DNA of 64,000 nucleotides, from positions 7,362,026 through 7,426,025 of the forward strand of contig CM034140.1 of NCBI GenBank assembly GCA_019914995.1, read 5' to 3'. The notes under the pieces were generated by a model. It searched no databases, was not told where the DNA came from, and was given only the letters and a program-made list of their open reading frames with translations. The position numbers were made by a program, and so were the translations under genes. This stretch comes from Acanthochlamys bracteata. Taxonomy: Eukaryota; Streptophyta; Magnoliopsida; Pandanales; Velloziaceae. This document shows positions 10,950 through 25,311 of the stretch, in pieces. Position 1 is the first letter of the stretch, and every line of letters starts with the position of its first letter.

Positions 10950-13136
10950 GGAAACATGATTTTAATTCTATGAAAGCTGACATGCTTGACTTATAATTCT
11001 ACGAAAGCTGACTTCCTAATTTAGGTAATGGTTGGTTAAACTTTTCTAACTCCTTCTTTATTCTATTTTTTTATTTTATATTTTAATAATTATTTTATAA
11101 TATTTATTATTTTTTAAGTAAAAAATATAGCTCAGTTTTTAAAATATTATTCGTTTTATAAATTTTTTTCAAAAGCATTTCTAATATTCCGTTATTGATA
11201 AATAAACTACCTTACGAAACAAAAATGTCCACTTCAGTGTATGGAAAACTTTATTCCATGAAAGCAGCGTTTAAAGGCTACAATTATGAATTATCATTTT
11301 CAAGATTATCAAAATTAAAATTTTAATTAAGATTATCTATTTGAGTAGAATTATAAAATCAAATTTTAAAATAGAATTTTTAGATATTATATACTGATAA
11401 ATTTTATAATATTTTGGTACCATTACAAAATATTTTATAAAATATTATTTACTTTTAATAAAAAAATTATTACATTTATAGAAAAATCCTTTAAATTTTT
11501 TATAAAAATCTCATTCTATTTTATAAAATACCTATTATACTTTTACATAAAACTCTCAGAAAATCTCCTTAAATTTTACAAAAATTCTTTCAAATTTTAG
11601 TTAATTATAAAAAAATCTGAATTTGCTAATAAAATAGCGATCTCTGTGTATTTAAAAAATATTATTTAAAATATGATTGTTTTTGTTACATAAAATTGTA
11701 ATATTTTAGAATTTTAGAATGAAATTTTGATAACCTTGATCATTTCAGGAATGTGTTTATATAGAAAGACATTAACATTTGAGAATTAGACAATACACTA
11801 AAAACATTTACAGACACTTGTGTCAAACAGATTATGGACCATAAGTTACGATTGGGCTGGCCTGACACCCACTTATTTTACATTTATGTGGGCCTTTCAT
11901 GTTGTTTGGCCCATGTAAGCTAGTGTCTTCTCGCTTTTAAATTTTAAATTCTATGAATGCTTTACAAAATTGATTTTTTTTTTTTTCAAATTTCACTGAA
12001 CTCATCTCTAACTATATAGACCAAATGTTAAATGTAAATTTACTAAATATATTATACTTATGTATAATATATTGTTTATAAAATTTTACCATATCGAAAT
12101 GAATTTCGTGAAACGAATTTATTACAAACGCACCTTATATTAATTTTATTTAATAATTTTTCTGAACATCTACGTAGATTACCACCGAATTATAAAAGAA
12201 CAAATGGCATGTGAGTGATGCAGCTCCACAAAAATTTAAACGTGCACATCTATCGAAGATCGAGATCTGCGTAAAAAGTTTGGGAATAAATTATTTTCTT
12301 GAAGGCAGGAGATTATTTGTTTATGCAAACTTATTATTATTATTATTTACTAGTTGTTTGCTCGTGCTTGCGTTTCAGCAACCAACCAATTGAATCGAAC
12401 AGTTCTGTAATGTAGAGTTCCGATGAATGCTTTTTAATGGTTTTTATTTTAAAAAAAATAATAGCAGTGGAAATTTTCGATTAAAGTTTTTTGTAGTTAA
12501 ATTTTGATTAGTGAAAACTTAAAAAGTATATTTAATTGATTATTGAACTATTTTATTAATTGGGCAGGTGTCAAAAGAAGCACGTTACCTTCCAATTTTA
12601 GCAAGCTTTCAAGTGTAGATTCTTTCCATTTTTGAACAATTAAATTATTATTTGTTTATGTTAATCATAACTGCTACTTCAATCTTTCATTAACATTTTA
12701 TATAAATCATTGCAGGATGTGATCGCCATTTCCAACAAAACCAAATTGGAAACTAAAAAATAATTTAATTTCATAACTAATGCTCTTTTTTTTTTTTTGG
12801 GTTGCATTTTTAGTTAACTTTTAGTATTTCAATGCGTAGGGACCAATAGGCGTGCGATTGAAAAATTTTAATAAAATCAGTGCATAAAAATCATGCCGAG
12901 ACCACTAAAATTTAATTATGTATAGGACCACTTTGACAAAAAAAAAAAAAAAAAAACATATTAGTGTAAGTTGTGTCAGTGAGATTAAATCTAATTTATT
13001 TTAAAAATTTATTATGTGTATAAGTTTTTAAGATCAAATTTTCAAGAGGGAAAGAAAACACCACATAAATTTTTTTGAGTTCGAACCTAATCGGTATACA
13101 GCTTAATCATGAATAACGATATGAATAACATTTTGA

Positions 13137-13161
13137 ATAATAATAATAATAATAATAATAT
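13137..13161. repeat. (TAA)n microsatellite
   Basis: About eight perfect copies of the trinucleotide TAA in an AT-rich spacer. Confidence 0.9.
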
Positions 13162-13662
13162 TGATGACTTTCTCAGTCGGCTACCTTTAATTCGTTTTCT
13201 ATGTTAATTTTTTCTTGTTTTATGCGTATTTTTATCGGCTTTATATACTCATACCTAAGAAATTAGGAAAAAAAACGTATTGATTATACCGGTTAAGAAC
13301 CGACCATGACATAATCCGAAAATATTATTAGCAAAAAAAGATTAACAATCCACTATGCTGAGTCAAAAGCTTAAGATTTTTTTTGTTTATGGAGGACTTA
13401 ATAATGATAATTAATAATTTAGCATTCTTAATTATTAAAAGAAAAAGATGCCAATTTTGATTGGTTGGTAGATAGCGATAGCATACTCCACAAAAATAAA
13501 AACTTCATAAGAATTAGTTTATTGCATTGGAAAATATTACATATTATATAAACAACATAATAAAAAAAAGAGAGAAGTTTTTAAAGTTTTAATTATATCG
13601 CTGTTCGTTGTTTTGGTTGGGGCTGACCACAAATTCCACCTAAGCCCATTCATAGCCCACCA

Positions 13663-13664
<2 letters not shown>

Positions 13665-13695
<31 letters not shown>
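13665..13695. repeat. (CT)n microsatellite
   Basis: About fifteen copies of CT. It lies roughly 850 bp upstream of the MYB start codon. CT/GA tracts are common in plant promoters and leaders. Confidence 0.9.
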
Positions 13696-13696
<1 letters not shown>

Positions 13697-14531
13697 AAAA
13701 ATAAAAAAAGTTTTATTATCGCTGTTCGTTGTTTTCACTTTATTATTATTACTAGCAGGCGCTTAATATCACAGTGAAAGCTATAAACAATAATAATGAT
13801 ATGAACACAAATAGAACAAACGTTACAAATATTTAAGTAAAACTATTGTTGATATTGGTTCGATATTTATCGAGAAACTCTAAACTCGAGACCGGACGGC
13901 AGGGTGCCGGCGTGCTGTGTTTGAGCTGAGAAAAGTCAGATGAGATTTTTTTTTTTTTTTTTTGAGCAGGAATGTAGATATGCATAATAAAAAAATAGTG
14001 TGAATATTGATCTTTTGATATAAAAACTTACCTGAAAAATATATTTGGAAAAGTTGGTTAAAAAAAGTAAAATAGGAAAAACATCAGCAGCTAAGCACAA
14101 TAAAAAGTAGAGAGACTCACTGATTGGGATTTTCCTATTCATCTTTTTCTCTCTCTCCTTTCTTTTCCCTTCTTGAGTACATCAAGACGCAGAGAAAACC
14201 CAAAGAAAGTTGAGATTTCTATGCAGATTCTTTGCTGCAGATCGAGCTTGTAATCTCAACGGGTTTTCAGTCATCTTGCTTTGATTCTGCTATTTCTAGT
14301 TTTTTTCTGTTTATTTGTGTACCGAGATATCCTTCTTTTTTTTTTCCATCGAAAGCTCAATCTTTGCTTCAGCAATATGTGCTTCTTGTTATCTTTCTAT
14401 GAGTATTGATCAGAATTTTCAGCTTTAAGTTCTATAGAAGCTTGGTTTCGATCCAAGAGCTTCAAGGAAAATCATCATCCGACTTGTTTAATCGGAGTTG
14501 GATTTTGAAGTAGCTAGAGAGGTTTCTATAG

Positions 14532-15915
14532 ATGATGACGAAGTGGGGTATTGAGATTCTGTCTCCGACATCGGCATACTTCCCCAACACCAGTTGGCTT
14601 CTCGGTAACGATGATAACAACAACAACACTGCAGGTAACTGGACTGCGGAGGAGAACAAGTTTTTTGAGAATGCTCTGGCCTACTTTGATAAGGACACGC
14701 CGGACCGGTGGGCGAAACTTGCAGAGATGATACCTGGGAAGACGGTGGAAGATGTCAAGAATCACTACCAGGATTTGGAACATGATGTGAGCCATATTGA
14801 AGCTGGACTTATTCCGATCCCAGGGTATAGTTCATCTTCATTTATTCTTGACTGGGAGAGCAGTAGCGGTTTTGATGGATTCAAGCAAGCTTATGGCGGA
14901 AAGCGGGGAGCCAGAGGAAGGCTTTCAGATCAAGAGAGGAAAAAAGGAGTACCTTGGACTGAAGAAGAGCATAGGTAATTTTGTTTAATGTCTTAATGGA
15001 AAAGGTTCTATTCTCTGTCGTTGAGAATTCTGACATCAAGCAACCGTACGTAGCTCATTGGCTGAGTAGATTTCAGCTCAGTTTCATTTGCAGGATACCA
15101 AGTTAGTCTTTGTTCAGTACATATACGCAAGTGATCTATGATTACTATATCAAATGCTTGTTGCATCAAATTTCAGCCTCTTCTATGTTGAAGTAAATCA
15201 TGTACTTTCAAGAGGATTAGTACATGGTTCATCATTTACAAGAAAAGAAAAAGTCTGCGTTTTATTGTTGCTAAAATCTTGAAAGTACTAAAGACGTTAG
15301 CCATTTACATGTTAAGAGTGAACCCATGTAACTTTTAGCTTAGGAGCTATCCTTGCACATTATATTTTTTGCTGTCATAGGTTTAGTTTTTACACTGAAC
15401 CTCTACTTTCTTGTGCTTGTTGATAAAGCTTTTGCAAAATTTGCTACAGGCTTTTCCTGCAGGGTCTAAAGAAGTACGGTAAAGGAGATTGGAGGAATAT
15501 ATCCAGGAACTGTGTTAAGTCAAGAGATCCTACTCAGGTTGCTAGCCATGCACAGAAATTTTTCATTAGGCTTAACTCAGGCAGTAAAGATAAGAGGAGA
15601 TCGAGCATACATGACATCACAACCGTTGATTTGCATGATAGTCAGCCGTCCTCACCTCCACATCCTTCCATGCAGTCAACTTCTACTGTCACACAAGCAG
15701 CGGCTGATTCAGGTACTTCAGATGAAGCAACTAAGGTCTTCAGCTCCGCATCATCTCAGATGCACGGTAATCCCTTCAGTGGGCCTTCCTACTTTTCAAG
15801 TGCGTATCACATGAAATTCCAGGCACAAAATTCTCTTAGAGGAGGTACTCATCATGAATCTGCGCAACATATGTTCTTCCAGATGCATCCTACTCAACTT
15901 CATCCAAATGCGTGA
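14532..15915 (+). CDS. DIVARICATA-like R-R-type MYB transcription factor
   Basis: Nuclear DNA-binding protein with two single MYB/SANT repeats. Exons 14532-14974 and 15450-15915 join as CAT-AG|G-CTT (H-R-L) to give 302 residues. Repeat 1 spans about 36-88 ([15 protein letters not shown] ... [13 protein letters not shown]). The linker keeps the hallmark [11 protein letters not shown]. Repeat 2 spans about 138-189 ([28 protein letters not shown]) and ends in a SHAQKFF box, a small variant of the common SHAQKYF. The following [14 protein letters not shown] is also typical. Two ATGs are adjacent; the family start MMT-W--EILSP supports the first. The Ser/Gln/His-rich tail is variable in the family. 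The intron lies at the usual place just before the LF of repeat 2. Relatives control floral asymmetry, ABA or salt responses; the exact role is unknown. Confidence 0.92.
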
Positions 15916-18900
15916 GCACTTTGAAGATCTCTAGGGGGAGTACTGATATCTCCTAGATATATGTCATATGATAAACAAATCACTTCCTGGCTGCCATTTG
16001 TCCAATATAAACGCGCAGAGAGTGATTTTTCTTTGCAACAATCGCAAAGAGCTGAAGATAACTATATCTATGCTCTGACTATCAAAATGTTTAAGGCTCG
16101 GAAACTACTGAAAGATAAATGGGTAGAGGTCCCGAAATGATCTATGTTATATGTTTTTCGTCATCAAGAGAAATAGTTCAAAGTGGATGTTAGTATTTCT
16201 AGTATTTTGCGGTACATTATTTGTGCAGGATTTTGGAAAATGTAGGCAAGGTTATGTTGATTTGATTCCTACGTAGTAAAAAATAATTACTACTTGGAGG
16301 AATGACTGACTCGCAAATCTGAAGAAAGAATTTGGAATAAATTGCTGCTTAAAGCTTTGTTGTGTGAATGCTGATAATCTTCGTAGATAGCATCAACCAC
16401 AAGGTTCTCTGATCTTTACCCTGACATATGTTTATTACAAACTTCAATATCAATGAAAAACTTAAAGATTCTTTCTTACAGCAGTTTTGCATTCTCTAGG
16501 AGCGAGAATCATATTGATATGCTCTTTGACTGAGATTGATAGCGAAGTCATGCAGGTAAGGATTCTTGAGTCTGCTTTCCACTACATTTTCAGCATCTTA
16601 TGCTTCCATTATTCACGTTCTGTTCATCGTTTCGCTTTCTTGTTTTACGTATTCCATTAGGCATCTGGGAACAAAATGGATATGTCAGTGTCATAGACAA
16701 GCATAAATTTGCACCAGAAATTTATTTTGTTTTCCTCTGTTCCGCTTCATCTTCTGTTCCCTAAAGATGTAGTTCTTGCAAGTTTTCTGAAACACAAATT
16801 GGTTGCTGATACCATACACGAGTAAGTGGGATCACTGTCATGTTGAACAACTTTCAGGTATCAAACTTGTGATGTTGCATTTCACTGCAAGCAGGTACAG
16901 GTTTATAATACTTCTTCTTTGCCAAGTTGATCACCACCATTAGCTAAAAACCATAAACAGCAAATTTATTGTAGCAGTTTCCAGAAATTCTTACATGTAT
17001 TGTGATACAGTTGATATCACTCGCAATCATCTATTATACAGGATTGCCATTCATTGGCTTGACTGCTACAGAACAATACAAAAACAAGAAGAAGAAGAAG
17101 CATGCTATACTACAAAAGCTTTCCGTAAAGATAATAAAGAAGTAGAGAAGAGAGACCAAATGCTGTTGATGAATTAATATCACCGGAGGTGGTTGGCTAC
17201 CATTTCTTCTCCGTTTCAATACAAATACTTCTTTTTCTTTTGTTGTGTAGTTGATCTCTTCCCCGCAGCGTGCTACAGTAATAGCTTCTCCACCAAAACG
17301 CCGTTTCTGTAGCTGTCCATAAGTGCTTCTGCCTGATTGTGTCACTTGCATAAACATGACATCAAGGTCCCACATTCAAGAGGCTTTTGTTTTTCTTCCT
17401 TCCTAGAGGCTTGGTGACAAAAACTAGAATAGAGAGCACTTAAGCAGAGATGAAAGAACAAAAGCACGAACCTTTCATTCATTCGCATAGGAAAACCAAC
17501 AACTTGATTGTATACTTTATTCTGGAATAAGCCACTAACTTGATTGTATACTTGATTAAGACCACCAACACCTTTGTGCTTTCGGTCATTTTTAATTTTT
17601 TCGTCACTTTTCTGAGTATTCTGATTCCAAGGCCTCCCTACTGGGTTTCACCAGTTGTCTTGAAGAAGCAGTGCAGAGAGAACAAGATTCTTCTTTGAGA
17701 GTTCCCAACTAGTAGCACAACACTTTTAGCACCAAGACAATCTTTTATGTATATCACCGCCTTCTTTGCCCAAAAGCTCCATACGTATCATTTATTATGG
17801 ACGTAGTTCTTGGTGCTTGAAAATCACGATGGAATATCCAACCCCGTACCATTAAGCACGATAGTTAAAAAACTTTCATGCTTCAATTTCTTTTTGTCTC
17901 TTATTGTTTTGGTTGTCAAGTGCTTCCATACTTTGTATCCAGCATTCATCGGCAACTGGGGAACTGCTTAAATCATGTCACTGGAACCGCACCTCAAAGT
18001 CGTAGTCTTCGATTCCTCCTCCCGCACTACCAGGTAACCAGGCAACAACCAAACGCTCAATTTCTCCAACACTGATGCCTCCCAGAAATAGCGACAACCA
18101 GGGTGGGTACTCTGCTAGCGACCAGACTAATCATGTCAGCACCTTTACGAAGGGATATCCATCTCTAATCTATCTCCTAAATTCTGTATATATTGTTGTA
18201 AATATTAAGTGTGTTCGATTATCGATGAACGCAGCGAAAATATAAAACATATTCAACGATTTTTTTTAAGCAATATAAAAATTAAGACAATGGCAAAACA
18301 ATCACAAATATAAAAATTTAACGTGAAAACAAAATGAAAAAAAAAAATTCAGAAAAACGCAAACAAGTTTCAAAAAAATCACTTGATGTTGTGAATAATC
18401 TTAATTATGTTCCAAGTAAATACTTTTTATTCATATATATAGTGCTCCAACGATTGTTCTTTTATTTTTTCATTAATTGTTCAAATTTTTTAGTTTTCTA
18501 TCTTTCAAAAGATATTTCAAATTTTCTAACCATTGACTTTTTAATTTTTTAGATAATGATTCATTTTTCTTGATCTTTGTTATTCTAACATGAATGCATA
18601 TTTTAACTTATTACTTTCTAATAAATTACTAATTTATCTAGTGGCTTTATAATGTCTAACATATGCAACCGCTCCATCAAAAACTAGGACATATGAGATG
18701 GCTGTTCCTCATAAATGACTTCCATTTTCTCACTTACATCTTTTTTTATAGCTTCGAATATAGTAGTTCCTGAAATCACTTACATCTTCTTTTATAGCTT
18801 TATCAACATATAACTATCTAACCAGGGAGGGGAAATAAGAGTCTTTACCAACGACAATTTCAGCCATGCGGCTGCCACCATAGGGAACATGCTGTAACTT

Positions 18901-19440
18901 ACATTTGCGGCTTCTATAACTACATGGCTAGCTGCAGCCAAATTCAAATGGTAATACTATAAGGTAGATGCTTGAGCGAGATACACCTTCTCAGTATTGT
19001 TTGTTGCTCATAACAATGAGCTCCTGAAATGAAAAGACACTGTATTGGTGTACTGATAAACAAAAGCTGTACATGTAATCTCAACTACTCGCCTGAAAAT
19101 GCACTATATGCATTTCGCTTGACCAAAGAAAATGTACGTTTATTCAGAATGCATTCATATCCAAACCATATCCGCAGCACATCAGTTCTTTCACAGGCAC
19201 CCATAAACTTCGCAGAGCATCCCAAATATACAATACCAATTATATTTACAACTCTAGTGCAGTAAACTTAAAAGGTATGAAAAAGTCTGAATGTTCGCCT
19301 TTGAAGACGAGAAGAAACATCAAAACATGGCTATGGTTGTTAGCTCAAAGCCAAACGATTGAACATCCTGCATCCACAAACTAAACAAAAGAAGCAGCAT
19401 TCTCCCTGCGCAGGAAGTTTGGTCAGGTTTCACAGGACTA
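15916..19440. other. Spacer downstream of the MYB gene, no confident gene
   Basis: This contains the MYB 3' UTR and about 3 kb of spacer. Open frames near 16995, 17034-17375 (-), 17878 and 18334 show no family resemblance and sit in simple or AT-rich sequence. I see no tRNA-like or rRNA-like stretch. Undetected non-coding RNA cannot be excluded. Confidence 0.5.
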
Positions 19441-19442
19441 TC

Positions 19443-19610
19443 TCAGCCTGCAGCACGCCTTATTTTGGAAAGACAACGCAAGCACCCATGGTTCCTCTCT
19501 TCATCAGTTAAGTGCGCATCTACAAGATCAAATACCCTTTTTCGTACGGGTAGAAGACTACAATTCCTGACCACAATCAAGTAGGTAGAAGCAAGTGTAG
19601 AAGTTAACAT
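19443..19610 (-). other. Exon-like open frame (candidate terminal exon)
   Basis: A minus-strand frame reads 55 residues from ATG at 19610 to TGA at 19443. Its last 35 residues (LLPVRKRVFDLVDAHLTDE, then ERNHGCLRCLSKIRR) look like folded protein rather than random AT-rich translation. An acceptor-like GTGGTCAG precedes the frame at about 19572, so it may be the last exon of a gene rather than a small ORF. No family recognised. A second protein-like stretch (FAIGLDACKIGWKIPFELD) lies upstream on the same strand at about 20060-20225. The two could be exons of one gene or separate debris. Confidence 0.3.
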
Positions 19611-20400
19611 TGAAATTCAAGGGCCAAAAAGAGATAGGCAATCACCTCCTCAAACAATGTCTACAAGCTGATTTTAACATTCGGTTTTGTAACTCTCTTT
19701 TCTCATTGACTTTTATATTTATCTTCTATCCTGAACTGTGAAAATGTCATGATTAAGCACGCGTTGTTCTTACTGCCATTTCTCATCCCTCTCTATGGTT
19801 TACATTTATCTTCTTCCCTGAACTGTAAAAACATCATCATTAAGCAAGCGTTGTACTTGGTGACATTTCTTATCCCTCTCCATGGTCACATATTCCTAAC
19901 TTTTTGTCTCTGTTTATAAGGTTAGAACTCATATCGAATACTAAGTGTATGTTAAAAGTATCAGAGCTAATACTTTATGGCATGTTAACAAAAAAGGTAA
20001 AACTTCCCTGTCGTTGTACCATAAACAGTGGCCATAACTATTTGCATTGAACCGAGAGTAGATGGAAGCAACATGCCGATTATTTATCACCTGCAAACAA
20101 CAGAACAAGAGGCATTGCACGCTCTGTACGTAGGTATTATCCCGGTCAAGTTCAAAGGGAATTTTCCAGCCAATTTTGCATGCATCCAGACCAATTGCAA
20201 AGGACTGGAGTGCAGCAAAAGACACCCCTGGTGCAAGTCCTTCTCAGTCAAACTCAACAAGAATAACGATGAAAGATAACCATGTTTTTGTTAATGCACA
20301 CAGGTGAGTACAGTCACAGATGACATAGAGACAGACCCCTTCACTTAATTTTCATTAGCTCATAGCTTACCTAACACATATTCCTAAATCCAAGAAGGAG

Positions 20401-21151
<751 letters not shown>

Positions 21152-21159
21152 CTAAAAAG

Positions 21160-22790
21160 CACATCAGCATTATCAAATAAATTTTTTATAATTTTTTTAA
21201 TTTAAAAAGTACAAAAAAATTGTATATGGTACAATATTTAAATGTGTAATTTTTTTGAAATAAAAAAAATTCAAACTTGTCTTTCGAAAAATTTTAAAAA
21301 TAATTTTTTTTTTCAAAAAAATTCTATTTAATAAGCAATTTAAAACATTCCTTTGTTATTTATTAGTATCACAAGAATTGCTATAAATTTAAGAATTCAA
21401 ACATTTTTGAGTTGCATTACTAGTCTCAAAATTACCTGTACGGTTTAACGCCTCCAAGATACTATCTTGTTGGAATTTCTATATTGATAAGATGATAACT
21501 TATGTTTAAATTGCTAATGCTAAAGCTGATTGACTAAATTTTATGGATAACTTGCCTCCTCCAGTTAGGCTATGCTATTTTTTATTATACAAGTAGTTAC
21601 AAACAAACAACTCAAATTCTAGTTTTTGCTAAAACTCTAGGAATCCTCTCGAATTGGGCGAAATGGGCGTTTGTGCTAGGGTCGACATATGGGCTCTGTC
21701 ATGGGCCATAACAAAGAACACCGAAAAACTTCTTAAACCGTGATTCTATTTCATCTTACCAATAAATATTAGTGTATATTTCAATTACTCAGAACTTACC
21801 TAATTCCGATCACATTAATTTTGAGTTCGAACTCATTTACTGTGTTTTAATTTAATGGAACCACATGCCATCTAGCTAGATAATCATAAACCAATCGTAG
21901 GTAGACTAATTAATCTAGAGATCCACATGATAAAATTAACCTGAAAAAGGGATAATTCTTCTAATCTAATTGTAGTGAATATCAATCCTGCAATCAGGAT
22001 TTGGATCGAGTTACTTGCAAAGAGTAAGCTAGTAGAGCACCCTTGTTCTTTGCCCTATGTCATGTGAATGTTAACGGTGCTCGCAGGAAATGCTTGAGAT
22101 GATTCTGCAAAAGTCAGCAGGGGGAACTGTTGATCAGAGGGACAAGTGTTATTGTCGCTAGCTGTTGATCATCTGACCAGCGCTGCTATGCTCCTTTGCT
22201 TGCAAGAAATCGATACATGTCGACCGTGATGGCACGACGGATTGTTGTTGTCGCTGTTGGATTCATAATCATCACGTACGTACGATAGTTGTCCTGCAAT
22301 TTGAAGAAGAAAAAGGAGGAGGAGTTAGTGAAGGTGCCGGCGGAGGTAGTGCGGAAGGCTAGTAAGAGAGAAAAAATTCATCATGATCACCGGCGCGGGG
22401 CGTACGTTGAGCTGCCATGAATTTTGTTGGTGATATAGAAATAGGGTTTTTTGAAAGAAATGATTAGAAGGAGATATTAAAGAAAAGAAGAACACCGGGT
22501 TTTCCGAATTATTACAACTCCCACATATTGCTTGATTAACTTGTTACCAATATTTGTTTATAAACTCTTTCCTTCATAAAAACTCTAGTAGAATTAACAC
22601 CAAACGTCTTTGAAAGAAATTTGAATATTTGCAGATTGTTGCTATATATAACTATATATCTGATCCAGACATTTAATTGATTATATTGGACTGACTGATC
22701 GATCATGAAACATGCATGTATTGGAAAAGTAGAAGATCTAGAAAAGATAGTTAAACACCAATTCTGATATTTAATTAGCACTGATCATTA
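21160..22790. other. Spacer with AT-rich repeat-like block, no gene seen
   Basis: From about 21175 to 21350 the sequence is almost pure A/T with short mirrored motifs and ends in TTTAATAAGCAATTT. This resembles the interior and right end of the AT-rich MITE at 25312-25570 (which ends TTTAATAAGCACTCTC), so it is probably a decayed relative. The remainder holds no convincing open frame. The part near 22.4-22.8 kb is the 3' flank of WOX5. Confidence 0.45.
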
Positions 22791-22792
22791 AT

Positions 22793-23365
22793 TCAAAAGA
22801 AACTCAAGCGTAGATCCAATCGTGAATCAGTTACATTAACATTTTGACCATCAGAGTTACTGAAGCTGCTGTAGTGCTCCATCTTGCAGTAGTATTCCTT
22901 CATGAGCATGAATGGCTTCTGTGCGTTTTCTTCTTCTGACTTGCTACAGAAAGATTTCAAGGGGAACAACTCCAACGTCTCTAACTCATCCCTCTCCGTA
23001 GCTTGGTGATCATCATAATCTCCTGACGATGACGACGATGATGGCGATGGTGATGTTACTGATCTTCGTCGACGTCGGCGCTTCTTGGTGATCGTATGTC
23101 GGTGATGATGATGGTGGTGTCTTTCACGGGCCTTGTGGTTCTGGAACCAGTAGAACACGTTCTTGCTCTCGATCTTTCCGTATGCGCTCAACTGATTTGA
23201 TATCCTCTGGATCTGCTCGGCGGTCGGAGTTCTGAGACCTGAGCGAAAAAGATCCATGAGAACCTTCAGTTGCTCGTGAGTCGGGTTCCATCGACCACAC
23301 TTCACTCCAGCTCCTTCAATACCATGATCCATTGCATTAATTTCGAATATATATAGTCTGCTCAC
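22793..23365 (-). CDS. WOX5: WUSCHEL-related homeobox 5-like transcription factor
   Basis: Nuclear homeodomain repressor; in Arabidopsis WOX5 maintains the root quiescent centre. One uninterrupted frame of 190 residues. Homeodomain about 22-84 with [31 protein letters not shown] and the invariant [15 protein letters not shown]. The WUS box TLELFPL lies at 130-136. The protein ends in the EAR-like LDLRLSFF, the same ending as Arabidopsis WOX5/WOX7 by recollection, which is why WOX5 is chosen over WOX4 or WUS. After the homeodomain comes a HHHHHHRH run, then KKRRRRRR (likely nuclear localisation) and a Ser-rich run. The start may be the second methionine (MDHGIEGAG, 23332), since the first 11 residues look unrelated to the family. 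Confidence 0.9.
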   Translation of the reverse strand: MSRLYIFEINAMDHGIEGAGVKCGRWNPTHEQLKVLMDLFRSGLRTPTAEQIQRISNQLSAYGKIESKNVFYWFQNHKARERHHHHHHRHTITKKRRRRRRSVTSPSPSSSSSSGDYDDHQATERDELETLELFPLKSFCSKSEEENAQKPFMLMKEYYCKMEHYSSFSNSDGQNVNVTDSRLDLRLSFF

Positions 23366-25311
23366 TGAAATTAAATCTTAATAGCACATCGATGGTCAAG
23401 TGCATGTTTATATAGAGAAGATAGAGGAGCGAAGGATTTGTTTAATCTGGAAGCTGTATTCTAGCTAGTGTCGGAAATCAAACAGGGCACAAAGTTGCAT
23501 TTTTAGCGATTGTGGATCGTGTCTATGTGTTTTAAAATATACTTTATTAGGTAGATACGCATTGCTGAGTGGAGACGCGCGCAAAAGCTGCCACTGTTCA
23601 AACATCTCAGTCTCCAACCAGACACCAATCTATTTGTTTATCTACACATACATACATTTTTGGGATTAAGTAATTAATTGTTTAAAGATCATGAACTATA
23701 TATAATTATTGCATTGTTTGTGAAGTTGTTTGTCATCATACGTTCTGTCGCTTAATCACTCATGGGATCTGATCATATCCAGTAATCTCACTGGTCAGCA
23801 ATAATTTCTTATGTTAATAAAATTAATACACATGAGACGAATGCCTGAGGTTCCATTTAATTTGGCTCCTAATTAATTAGATTTTCATTCCTAGCTCTGA
23901 CCTACAAATTTATCTTTGAGTTTGTCAATATGAGAACAAAGTAAGTAGTGCATTCAGATGACTAATTCATATACATAGCAAGCTGCAAATATATGTCCTT
24001 AATTTAAAGAAGCTAGGTAGTAAAATAATAACTCTGAGGAAAGTTGGAAGGAAGTAAAAACACTAGAAAGTGTGCCGGACCTTTGTTTGGCAAGCTTCCC
24101 ATGTTTTATTCCTCCTTTGCTGCTGCATCCCACTTCAATTCAATTCTTTAAAATCTTAATGATGATGAACCAATTCCAAATAAAAAGCAATATTTTTCAC
24201 TTTTTTTCGTTGATTCATTCAGAAATCAAATTGAATTTCGTTGGCCCCACTAGCTTTTAGTCTTAAAGTGAACTCTCCGTTTGCTAATGTCTCAGATTTT
24301 CATGCACGCAAAATCCGTTCTGCGTGCCTTCCTTCTTCTTCGCTAATGCAATTCCCAACGCCACGTTAGTGATTTTTAATATACTTTTATATGACTTTAA
24401 CCAAAAATTAAAACAAGAACTACTCAAGCGCGGTTGATAGCCAGGCCAAGCAATTCGGTCTTCACAGCATTAAACATGGGTGCTTACTTTTTTCGGAAAA
24501 GATAAACTAGCTATCAACAAACTTCTGAAAAATATTAGATCTTTCTTTGGCTACGAACATAACTCCTAACATAGAAGAAGAAATTAAGAATGTGTTGTCT
24601 TTATATATTCGTCGCAGAGGCCTTGTCTTCTCTCCAGTTATCTTGTCCTCAACTACGAAAGCTTGGCGCAAAGAGCTGCCGATATTTGGGCAGTCAACAA
24701 CAATTTCTTCAAAACATCGATCAGCAACCGATCGGTGTCTTTCTTCCTTGTCTTCAACGAACCAAGAAGATTGAGTTTTCTTCCTTATCCTCACCATACC
24801 AAGAAGAAGAGTTTCACTTCTCGAATGAAATGAAAGAGACAAACACTACGAAACATCGGAGATTCACTGCTGTAATTAAATTATAATCACTTTTTGACTT
24901 TGCTGCATTGCTGTAAGTAACAGAATCGTCACATAATATGCAGTAGAGATAATTAAGCTTCCGCTTCCGTTGATAGCAGTGCTAAGAAAACATAAGCTAG
25001 CTGCAAATAGAGAAACGCACAAAGACGCTAGCACGCAACTCTGATGATCTCTGGTGCATTTCAAAGTATTGACAAAGATTACGTACATCGAAATCTTATA
25101 TTAACTTTTGCAGCAAGCCCTTTTTCTATGATGGAAAGAGAGTCTAAAACATAAGCTCCCACTTGAACGTAGCCATAAAAGAACTCTCGTGGTCTTCATT
25201 GTCTTGATAAAGCCCATACAACAGAATTGATATAATGTGTTGGACCTTTAACTGGGCCGTCGTTGATATTTTGAAGTTTCATGTGCTTTTAAATCTGTGT
25301 GATTTAATTTA
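23366..25311. other. WOX5 upstream region and spacer, no gene seen
   Basis: The promoter and leader of WOX5 must lie in the first kilobase or so; no specific element is claimed. Open frames on both strands at about 24.5-24.9 kb overlap each other and show no domain. The stretch ends at the MITE at 25312. Confidence 0.5.

Larger units (their letters stand above)
10201..14141. other. Long AT-rich spacer, no gene seen
   Basis: Nearly 4 kb with runs of A and T, several microsatellites and no open frame resembling a protein. It contains one short inverted repeat (10842-10949), a TAA microsatellite and a CT microsatellite, listed separately. The last few hundred bases may belong to the promoter and leader of the MYB gene. 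Old transposon debris is likely, but no ends could be paired. Confidence 0.6.

Noticed and set aside
13070-13100. GAGTTCGAACCTAA, resembling a tRNA B box
   Set aside because: No matching A box, acceptor stem or clover-leaf could be built around it.
17034-17375. 113-codon minus-strand frame downstream of the MYB gene
   Set aside because: No family resemblance, with a phenylalanine-rich stretch from an AAG repeat, and no supporting splice sites.
24507-24886. Overlapping frames on both strands near 24.7 kb
   Set aside because: Two strands and several frames are open at once with no motif, which fits chance in a stop-poor stretch.
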